Below, one piece after another: positions 1 through 6,146 of a stretch of DNA of 64,000 nt. The DNA lies in assembly GCF_018100795.1 (NCBI RefSeq), contig NZ_JAGJDY010000012.1, positions 1-64,000 on the forward strand, written 5' to 3'. The number at the start of each line of letters is the position of its first letter. Positions within the stretch are counted from its first letter, which is position 1. This DNA comes from Alteromonas sp. MMG017. Lineage in GTDB: Bacteria > Pseudomonadota > Gammaproteobacteria > Enterobacterales > Alteromonadaceae. Position numbers and translations under genes: made by a program. The notes under the pieces are model-generated. The model was not told where the DNA came from, did no database searches, and saw only the letters and a program-made list of their open reading frames with translations.

Positions 1-18
1 GCCAAAAGCATTAAAGAA

Positions 19-43
19 AGGCGCTCATTAGAGCGCCTTTTTT
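19..43 (+). terminator. intrinsic terminator of an upstream gene outside the window
   Basis: An 8-bp GC-rich stem (AGGCGCTC, loop ATTA, GAGCGCCT) is followed directly by a T-run. The T-run is on the plus strand, so it should end a plus-strand transcript whose gene lies left of the window. Confidence 0.75.
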
Positions 44-63
44 GTGTCTTGCGTTTATGTTTT

Positions 64-427
64 GAGAGGGAGTCGCCCCCATCAGAAACACGGCGTGTAC
101 CCATCCATGGGGCCTTCGCTACAGCATCCATGCTGTAGAGAGTTTCAGAGGCGCACAACGCCCTTCCTTCCATAGCGTACCATCGTACGCAGCCACTAAG
201 CTGAGCGGGAGTTGCCCCCATCAGAAACACGGCGTGAACCCATCCATGGGGCCTCTGCCACAGCATCCATGCTGTGGAAGGTTTCTGTTGGGGGCGACTC
301 CCTCTCCTATAAACGCTGACCTGCACGATGAGGTAGTGGCGCGTGAATCCATCCATGGGGCTTTCGCTAAAGCATCCATGCTGTAGAGAGTTTCCGAGGC
401 GCACAAAGCCCTTCCTTCTAAAGCGGG
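64..427. repeat. cluster of nested palindromic intergenic repeats
   Basis: Three related units lie here. Bases 100-170 and 349-418 are about 70-bp direct copies, each carrying CCATCCATGG and AGCATCCATGCT palindromes. Bases 207-302 form a roughly 95-bp palindromic unit: arms 207-228 and 281-302 match in 20 of 22 positions, and the inner hairpin CCACAGCATCCATGCTGTGG is at 258-277. The arm at 64-89 also pairs with 281-306 (25 of 26), so larger folds are possible. The same GCATCCATGC core recurs at 59.2-59.5 kb, which suggests a dispersed non-coding family of REP/MITE type. No transposase is present. Short open frames here are repeat by-products. From 428 to 775 I see only an AT-rich leader before the next gene, apart from the small palindrome at 670. 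Confidence 0.8.
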
Positions 428-669
428 CACCGCACGCACCGACCTCACTTAGGTGAGTGTAACTAATAACCCATCATAAACGCGGTCTAATTCCATCCCT
501 TACCATTAGGTCTATTGCCATATGTTTTCACTAACAAAAGTAAGATTTACTGTGCTTTACTATAAATTTTATAGGCCCTTGCAAGTGCTCTGATTTAACC
601 GCGCCGGTTTAGTAAGGGCGGTGTATTGCATAAAAACAAAGGTATTTGCCATAGTGAAAAGTACATAAA

Positions 670-684
670 TGTTATAGTGTAACA
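670..684. promoter_or_regulatory. operator-like palindrome upstream of the PhoX-like gene
   Basis: TGTTATAGTGTAACA is an inverted repeat with 5-bp arms (TGTTA/TAACA) 91 bp before the preferred start at 776. It could be a repressor site or part of the promoter. No regulator can be named. Confidence 0.3.
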
Positions 685-775
685 ATAGTGTGTGATGATA
701 GATGCAGGCAGTATTTGGTTTAGTCGGGTACACGTAAATCAAGTGCGTAAGTATCAGTACAAAAGAGTGATAAAA

Positions 776-2158
776 ATGATTAATAGAAGGCAGTTTTTTA
801 AAGGGGCGGGTACCTTGGCATTTGCTGGGTTGGCATCAAGTGCGCTGGGTAAGGCGAATGCGGGTATGTTGACGCAAACAACCAAAGGTTATGGGCCGCT
901 TGTGCCTGATCCTAAGAAACTTCTCGATTTACCTCAGGGTTTTAGTTACCAAGTTATCTCTGAACTGGGTGATGCCATGAGTGATGGATTACATGTGCCA
1001 GATCGTGCTGATGGTATGGGGTGCTTTGCGCTAGGTAATAATAAGGTTGCCTTAGTACGTAATCATGAATTACAGGCCGCTCACTTATCTATTCAGCCGG
1101 AATCTATTCAATCTCATACTACTGAATTAGCTTACGATAAATTTGAAAACGGTGTTGCGCTACCAGGGGGCACTACCACGCTGGTTTATAATCTTGATAC
1201 TAAGGTTGTTGAAAAAGAGTTTGTTAGCTTAGTTGGCACTATTCGTAATTGTGCTGGCGGTGTTACCCCTTGGGGTACGTGGTTAACTTGCGAAGAATCT
1301 GTTGATAAACCTAACGGTGTTATTGCTAAAGAGCATGGTTATATCTTTGAAGTGCCCGCTGATGCCGACAAGTTAGTTGAGGCAAAACCGCTTAAAGAAA
1401 TGGGGCGGTTTAACCATGAGGCGGCTTGTGTAGACCCAGAAACCGGTATTGTTTATTTAACAGAAGACAGAGGCGATAGTTTGTTTTACCGTTTTATTCC
1501 TAATGTTAAAGGGCAACTGGATAAAGGCGGCAAGTTACAGGCGTTGCGTATACAAGATGTGCCTCAGTTCGATTCTCGTAACTGGGATAAGGCGCGTATG
1601 AATCTGGGCGAATGGTTAAATGTAGATTGGGTTGATTTACATACGCCAGAAAGCCCTAACGATGATTTGCGCGTGCAAGGTTACCAAGCAGGGGCAACAC
1701 TGTTTGCTCGTGGTGAAGGGCTGCATTGGGGCAACAATGAGCTTTATTTTTGCTGTACCAATGGCGGGGCTAAGCAATTAGGTCAAATAATGCGTTATCA
1801 GCCACAGAGCTCTCAGCAGCAAGGCGCGGAAGCTGATTCTGTTTCAAACGCTGAAGCTTCAGGTGGCAGATTGCAATTATTCGTTGAAAGTGACGACGCT
1901 AGTTTATTTAACTTTGGCGATAATCTAACAGTAAGCCCTAATGGTCATTTGATTGTATGTGAAGATCAGTACACCGAAGTGGTAGATAATCACCTAAGAG
2001 GCGTGACGCCAGAGGGTGATATTTATAATGTTGCCAAGCTTCACGCGCAAAGTGAGCTTGCTGGCGCTTGCTTCACGAATGATGGCAGTGTGTTGTTTGT
2101 GAATATGTACTCTCCCAGTAAAACCTTGGCGATCACTGGCCCTTGGATGGCACTTTAA
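776..2158 (+). CDS. Tat-exported PhoX-like (DUF839) phosphatase
   Basis: I recognise a DUF839/PhoX-type beta-propeller protein, about 460 residues from the preferred start. PhoX enzymes are periplasmic, calcium- and iron-dependent alkaline phosphatases that release phosphate from organic esters; whether this member is active on such esters is inference. The N-terminus has a twin-arginine signal (RRQFFKG followed by a hydrophobic stretch and an Ala-rich cleavage region), matching cofactor loading before export. Propeller-like segments include GGTTTLVYN, NCAGGVTPWGTWLTCEE and FNHEAACVDP; the NCAGG...TWLTCEE pattern is typical of the family. A reading frame continues upstream to 692, but those 28 residues would bury the Tat signal, so ATG 776 is chosen. 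The gene stands alone, with the repeat cluster upstream and 560 bp before the catalase. I see no Pho box at this promoter. Confidence 0.8.
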   Translation: MINRRQFFKGAGTLAFAGLASSALGKANAGMLTQTTKGYGPLVPDPKKLLDLPQGFSYQVISELGDAMSDGLHVPDRADGMGCFALGNNKVALVRNHELQAAHLSIQPESIQSHTTELAYDKFENGVALPGGTTTLVYNLDTKVVEKEFVSLVGTIRNCAGGVTPWGTWLTCEESVDKPNGVIAKEHGYIFEVPADADKLVEAKPLKEMGRFNHEAACVDPETGIVYLTEDRGDSLFYRFIPNVKGQLDKGGKLQALRIQDVPQFDSRNWDKARMNLGEWLNVDWVDLHTPESPNDDLRVQGYQAGATLFARGEGLHWGNNELYFCCTNGGAKQLGQIMRYQPQSSQQQGAEADSVSNAEASGGRLQLFVESDDASLFNFGDNLTVSPNGHLIVCEDQYTEVVDNHLRGVTPEGDIYNVAKLHAQSELAGACFTNDGSVLFVNMYSPSKTLAITGPWMAL

Positions 2159-2222
2159 CTAACACAATGTTCAAGTAAGTTATTATTGGTAATGTGCTTC
2201 ATGTTTATGTGAAGTACATTGC

Positions 2223-2262
2223 TTTTCTACTTTTCTACTTTTCTACTTTTCTACTTTTCTAC
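2223..2262 (+). repeat. five tandem copies of an 8-bp unit
   Basis: TTTTCTAC is repeated five times without interruption, followed by a pyrimidine-rich stretch to about 2310. It lies between the PhoX-like gene and the catalase unit (intergenic 2159-2565). Copy number could vary by slippage, but it is over 300 bp from the next start, so an effect on expression is doubtful. Confidence 0.9.
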
Positions 2263-2565
2263 CTTCTATTTCCTTTCTTTCCTTTTTCCTATCTATCCCT
2301 TTCTTCCCTGCCATGGTTGTCACTCTAAATTGGGTTCAAAGATACTAACTTCTTGTTATAAAAATAAAATTTACCTGTTGGTTTAACGACCAAGTAAATC
2401 GCCACTTCTCCCCAGTTCGGCCAGGCTAAAATACCAATCGAAAACCTCAATCATTTTTCTATTCTTTAGTCACATCTATAAATTCAATTAACTTAATCAG
2501 TTTATGTCGTTTTAATAGTTTTCGCAGAACAGTAATAATACTCGCATCAAACAAGGAGAGCTGTT

Positions 2566-2718
2566 GTGAGCACTATTTTAAGAAAACTTGCACCACAAAA
2601 ATTTGTTAGCAAACCGACCCATCCGGTTTGCAACTATGCGAATAACTATTATGGCGACCAAATTTGTGTCGCTCAGAAAAACCCGACCACTAAAACTCGT
2701 ATTTCAGGAGCAGCATAA
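2566..2718 (+). CDS. small ORF (50 aa) directly upstream of katB
   Basis: A GTG codon at 2566 is preceded by a strong Shine-Dalgarno AAGGAGAG at 2553-2560. It opens a 50-codon frame that ends in TAA at 2716, touching the katB ATG at 2719. The product begins MSTILRKLAP and has two cysteines and an NNYYGD segment but no signal peptide or membrane segment. I do not recognise a family. The katB ribosome-binding site (AGGAG, 2706-2710) lies inside the end of this frame. Translation of the small ORF could therefore set access to the katB start (coupling or leader control). It could be a real small protein, a leader peptide, or a chance frame behind a good ribosome site. Confidence 0.55.
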   Translation: MSTILRKLAPQKFVSKPTHPVCNYANNYYGDQICVAQKNPTTKTRISGAA

Positions 2719-4329
2719 ATGAAGCGATCGTTTACCCGTAGTATTATAAGTTGTGTAACCGTAGGCATGTTAAGCATGGGCTTAAGTGCTCAAGCAGATA
2801 CCCTTACTCGTCAAAATGGCGCACCAGTTGGAGACAACCAAAACTCTCAAACTGCTGGCCCATGGGGCCCTGTGCTTTTACAAGACTCTCACCTAATTGA
2901 AAAGCTAGCGGCGTTTGACCGTGAGCGTATTCCAGAGCGTGTGGTTCACGCCCGTGGTGTTGGTATTCATGGTTACTATGAAAACTACGAAGATTTATCT
3001 GACGATACGGTAGCTGCACCTTTCCAAGGTGAAGGTAAAAAAACCGAAGTATTCGTTCGCTTTTCATCGGTAGTACACGGTCACCTTTCGCCTGAAACGC
3101 TTCGTGATCCTCGTGGTTTCGCCGTTAAATTCTACACTGAACAAGGAAACTGGGATTTAGTAGGCAACAACTTCCCTGTGTTCTTTATTCGTGATGCAAT
3201 TAAATTCCCAGATATGGTTCACGCATTTAAACCGTCTCCGGTAACGAACAAGCAAGATGCTAAGCGTGTATTCGACTTCTTCTCGCATGTTCCAGAATCT
3301 ACACACACATTAACCATGTTGTTCTCTGACTATGGTACGCCCGCAAGCTACCTAAATATGGATGGTTCAGGTGTTCACGCTTTCAAATTTGTTGATGATG
3401 AAGGCAATGTGAAGTACGTGAAATTTACGTGGAAAGCGAATCAACCTATTAAGAACTTCACTGCTGAAGAAGCAATGAAACAACAAGGTATGGATTTCCA
3501 GCCACACACCACTGACGTTTACACTCGCATTGGTGAGAAAGGCGAGACAGCTTCATGGGATTTGTATTTGCAAGAACTTGAGCCAGAACAGTTAGACGAC
3601 TTTGACTTCAACCCGTTAGATACGACTAAAATCTGGCCTGAGAAGTTAGTTTCTTCACGCAAAATTGGTCGTATGGTGTTAAACCGTGTACCTGACAACT
3701 TCTTTGAAGAAACTGAGCAAGCTGCATTTGCACCAAGTAACCTAATTCCTGGTATCGAGCCGTCAGAAGACAGAATGTTACAAGGTCGTCTGTTCTCTTA
3801 TGCTGATACACAGCGCTACCGTTTAGGTGTTAACGCTTACCGTATTCCGGTTAACGCACCTAAAAATGTTGAAATTAACAACCACGAGCAACATGGCCAG
3901 CTTCGTACTACATCAACTAACCGTGATGTTAACTACCAGCCTAGCCGTCGCTTAGACTTGAATGAAGATCCAGCATACCGTTACTCAAGCAAGCCGCTTG
4001 CAGGTATGACACAGCAAATTCCTTTCTACAAGGAACAGAACTTCAAACAAGCGGGTGAGTTCTTCCGTAACCTTGATAAACAAGGTCGTAAGAACTTAAT
4101 CAACAACATGGGTGGTGCATTGGCATCGGTACCTGAAGAAGAAATTCGCGTCATCATCAGTGCTTTCATGTACAACGCTGATAAAGACTATGGTACTGGC
4201 GTTGCTAAGCTAGCCAAGGTTTCTATCTCGCAAGTACGTGCAGAAGCAAAAGCCCTAATGGACGAGCAAGCAGCCCGTGCTGCAAAAGCTAAGAAAGTAG
4301 CGGAAAGCTTAACTGCTCTTATGCAATAA
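2719..4329 (+). CDS. katB: periplasmic monofunctional catalase KatB
   Basis: This 536-residue protein is a heme catalase that turns hydrogen peroxide into water and oxygen. Visible family features: RVVHARG with the distal His77, the GNNFPVFFIRD segment with distal Asn150, and RLFSYADTQRYRLG with the proximal heme ligand Tyr361. The first 26 residues form a Sec signal peptide ending near SAQA, so the enzyme should act in the periplasm, as Pseudomonas KatB does. The start has an AGGAG at good spacing and abuts the upstream small ORF. The next gene encodes an AnkB-like ankyrin protein, the same pairing as katB-ankB in Pseudomonas aeruginosa. That supports katB rather than katA. A second, bifunctional peroxidase (KatG) lies at 60.7 kb. 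OxyR control is likely from family knowledge, but I could not pick out an OxyR site with confidence. Confidence 0.93.
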   Translation: MKRSFTRSIISCVTVGMLSMGLSAQADTLTRQNGAPVGDNQNSQTAGPWGPVLLQDSHLIEKLAAFDRERIPERVVHARGVGIHGYYENYEDLSDDTVAAPFQGEGKKTEVFVRFSSVVHGHLSPETLRDPRGFAVKFYTEQGNWDLVGNNFPVFFIRDAIKFPDMVHAFKPSPVTNKQDAKRVFDFFSHVPESTHTLTMLFSDYGTPASYLNMDGSGVHAFKFVDDEGNVKYVKFTWKANQPIKNFTAEEAMKQQGMDFQPHTTDVYTRIGEKGETASWDLYLQELEPEQLDDFDFNPLDTTKIWPEKLVSSRKIGRMVLNRVPDNFFEETEQAAFAPSNLIPGIEPSEDRMLQGRLFSYADTQRYRLGVNAYRIPVNAPKNVEINNHEQHGQLRTTSTNRDVNYQPSRRLDLNEDPAYRYSSKPLAGMTQQIPFYKEQNFKQAGEFFRNLDKQGRKNLINNMGGALASVPEEEIRVIISAFMYNADKDYGTGVAKLAKVSISQVRAEAKALMDEQAARAAKAKKVAESLTALMQ

Positions 4330-4349
4330 GAAACACTAACTACGAACTC

Positions 4350-4371
4350 GCCCTACCTATTTAGGTAGGGC
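4350..4371 (+). terminator. hairpin after katB, weak terminator or mRNA-stabilising stem
   Basis: A perfect inverted repeat (GCCCTACCTA / TAGGTAGGGC) with almost no loop lies 20 bp after katB. It has no T-run, so read-through into ankB is plausible. It may protect the katB message rather than end it. Confidence 0.5.
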
Positions 4372-4492
4372 AGTTGTAGTTATCAAAAATTATCAAAGAC
4401 TTCGTTTGAATAACCTGATTTGCCTAGTAGGCTTTTTTTAATATCAACTACTCATATCTATCATTACCAACGTCAACAATAGGAGATCCACA

Positions 4493-5059
4493 ATGCACAT
4501 CGTTAAACGCACACTATTGGTTTTTACTTTACTGCTGAGTGTGAGCCTATGTCATGCACAAACTAGTGTTGATGACCTTAAAGCACGCTATTTCGACGCT
4601 GCCCGCGAGGGAAATGTTGAATTGCTTCAAGCTTTTTATCAAGCGGGTCTTGATGGGAACGTAGCTGATGAGAAAGGTTATACCGCGCTTATTTTAGCGG
4701 CTTACCATGGTCATAATGATGCGGTTTCATATTTACTTGGTAAAGACAGCATTAATGCCTGCCAAGAAGATAATAAAGGTAATACCGCTTTAATGGGGGC
4801 TATCTTCAAAGGACATCTGAGTGTAGCTAGAAAGCTCATGTTTGCCGAGTGCAATATTGATGAAACTAACGCTCAGGGGCAAACCGCATTAATGTTTGCT
4901 AGCTTGTTCGACAGACAATCTTTAGTGAGTGAGCTAATTGAAAAAGGCGCTAACCCACAACATAAAGACTTAGCAGGCAACTCAGTAGCTGATATTGCAT
5001 TATCGCAAGGCAACTACAATTTGGCCAAATCGCTGAATGAGTTACATGTTAATCGGTGA
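4493..5059 (+). CDS. ankB: periplasmic ankyrin-repeat protein AnkB-like
   Basis: This 188-residue protein has a Sec signal peptide (about residues 1-23, ending CHA) and then four ankyrin repeats spanning roughly residues 34-180. The helical hallmarks are GYTALILAAYHGH, GNTALMGAIFKGH, GQTALMFASLFD and GNSVADIALSQG. Ankyrin repeats are protein-binding scaffolds. In Pseudomonas aeruginosa the periplasmic AnkB encoded next to katB is needed for full KatB activity and peroxide resistance. Here the gene follows katB by 163 bp in the same direction and has its own AGGAG ribosome site, so the same partnership is likely. Its role here is inferred from that context. A strong terminator follows at 5093. 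Confidence 0.85.
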   Translation: MHIVKRTLLVFTLLLSVSLCHAQTSVDDLKARYFDAAREGNVELLQAFYQAGLDGNVADEKGYTALILAAYHGHNDAVSYLLGKDSINACQEDNKGNTALMGAIFKGHLSVARKLMFAECNIDETNAQGQTALMFASLFDRQSLVSELIEKGANPQHKDLAGNSVADIALSQGNYNLAKSLNELHVNR

Positions 5060-5092
5060 TACCGAAGTAAATAGACATATTCGAAGAACGTA

Positions 5093-5117
5093 AACGGGGG
5101 CATTGCCCCGTTTTTTT
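5093..5117 (+). terminator. intrinsic terminator of the katB-ankB unit
   Basis: AACGGGG / CCCCGTT stem with a short loop and a seven-base T-run, 34 bp after the ankB stop. From 5118 to 5236 I see nothing else. Confidence 0.85.
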
Positions 5118-5236
5118 ATTTTAGGCATACGTACTGCGAAAGACATTCACCATACAAGTGCTCCCCAAACAAGTACTTCCTTATAGAAATACAGCCTAAG
5201 TAAGGTTGCTATCCAACTTAAAATAATGGATTAAAA

Positions 5237-5254
5237 GTAGGGGCAACTCCCTAT
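5237..5254 (+). promoter_or_regulatory. shared inverted-repeat motif, copy 1 (PEP-CTERM-like gene)
   Basis: GTAGGGGCAACTCCCTAT matches the core TAGGGGNAACYCCCTAT also found before the two subtilase genes (6074-6091 and 17516-17533). A -10-like TAGATACT lies about 20-25 bp downstream (near 5276-5283). That would place the motif just upstream of the -35 region, the usual place for an activator. Confidence 0.55.
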
Positions 5255-5289
5255 GGCTGGAGCTAAGTGATGATTAGATACTAAGTATT

Positions 5290-5319
5290 AGGAGATAAGC
5301 CTAATAATACTTATCTCCT
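5290..5319 (+). promoter_or_regulatory. 5'-leader hairpin with an alternative pairing
   Basis: A perfect 10-bp stem AGGAGATAAG / CTTATCTCCT encloses a 10-base loop. An overlapping inverted repeat (AAGTATTA 5283-5290 with TAATACTT 5305-5312) cannot form at the same time. It lies in the predicted leader of the gene at 5380. No T-run follows, so it is not a terminator; an RNA switch or stability element is possible. Confidence 0.4.
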
Positions 5320-5379
5320 CAAAAAAATGTAGAAATAGAACAACTGAAATAAGCCCTAAATTTATAAGTTGGAAACCTT

Positions 5380-5913
5380 ATGAAAATATTTATTACGCTG
5401 CTCACGCTTACTATCGCCTCTCCGACATGGGGAGCGCTAATCACGTTTGACTTCAATCGGCTTTCGTTATCCTCTAGCACATCACAGGCTACGGTAACGG
5501 GATCTATTACGTTTGATGACACCATGTCAGATTTTAGTGCCTACACGTGGGAAAGCTTTGGTTTTAACTTCGAGTTCGATGGCGATACTTTCTTACTTGA
5601 CGAAGATCATATTAGCGATATTGAAATTGTAGACTTGGAAGACCTTATATTCGGCGACGATTCCAGCAGTGGGTATGAAGGCTTTGTTTTCTCATTTTTC
5701 GATGGAAATTATACATTGGCAACAGGACAAGGCGGTATGGGAGCAGAAGAAACCTGCTTTTTTACTGACACGGATACTCTATGCGCAAATGAATTGTTCA
5801 GTTTAACAAGAAGCTCATCTCAAGATGGCGCAGTATCGGTCAGTGAACCACCTTTGCATATGTTTGTTCCACTATTATTAATGGTGCTATTCGCCAGAAA
5901 AAGAAAAATATAA
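5380..5913 (+). CDS. PEP-CTERM-like secreted acidic protein, function unknown
   Basis: This 177-residue protein has a Sec signal peptide (MKIFITLLTLTIASPTWG, cleavage near residue 19) and a beta-rich, strongly acidic middle. Its C-terminus reads VSEPP, then a hydrophobic stretch of about 12 residues, then ARKRKI. That tripartite end is the pattern of a PEP-CTERM sorting signal, here with SEP in place of PEP. Such signals are processed by an exosortase in the inner membrane and are usually linked to exopolysaccharide. No exosortase gene is in this window. The body matches no family that I recognise. The gene has its own promoter region, carrying a motif shared with the two subtilase genes, and ends in a clear terminator. 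A GGAAA before the ATG is a weak ribosome site. Confidence 0.75.
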   Translation: MKIFITLLTLTIASPTWGALITFDFNRLSLSSSTSQATVTGSITFDDTMSDFSAYTWESFGFNFEFDGDTFLLDEDHISDIEIVDLEDLIFGDDSSSGYEGFVFSFFDGNYTLATGQGGMGAEETCFFTDTDTLCANELFSLTRSSSQDGAVSVSEPPLHMFVPLLLMVLFARKRKI

Positions 5914-5999
5914 TAAAAGCATTGGGCGAAAAATGGCCCTAAAGCGCAGCAATTTGTTCCCGCCAATTTACTTGTTTCTCGTAAGTTGGTGCCTCCGCA

Positions 6000-6026
6000 G
6001 CCCCCACATTTTGTGGGGGCTTTTTT
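6000..6026 (+). terminator. intrinsic terminator after the PEP-CTERM-like gene
   Basis: GCCCCCAC / GTGGGGGC stem with an ATTTT loop and a T-run. It separates the PEP-CTERM-like gene from the subtilase gene at 6147, so the latter must have its own promoter. Confidence 0.9.
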
Positions 6027-6073
6027 ATGTCCAGTTCAGTGTTTGGCTAGCTGATTTTATTATACTTATGGTT

Positions 6074-6091
6074 ATAGGGGGAACCCCCCAT
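6074..6091 (+). promoter_or_regulatory. shared inverted-repeat motif, copy 2 (first subtilase)
   Basis: ATAGGGGGAACCCCCCAT is a near-perfect inverted repeat 55 bp before the subtilase ATG. It matches the sites at 5237 and 17516. A -10-like AAATACT lies near 6112-6118, so the motif sits at or just above the -35 position. Confidence 0.6.
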
Positions 6092-6146
6092 AGTGTCAGT
6101 GCCTCGCTTACGAAATACTCAAAGGGTAAAAACAACGAGGTGTACT

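Noticed and set aside
64-427. CRISPR array
   Set aside because: Units are palindromic and unequal, with no regular spacers and no cas genes nearby. The 59.2 kb repeats are likewise only two copies.
221-448. 75-codon minus-strand open frame
   Set aside because: It lies wholly in the palindromic repeat cluster, has no ribosome site and looks like a by-product of repeat composition.
4350-4371. riboswitch between katB and ankB
   Set aside because: Only one simple stem with a 2-base loop is seen; a stability hairpin is a simpler explanation.
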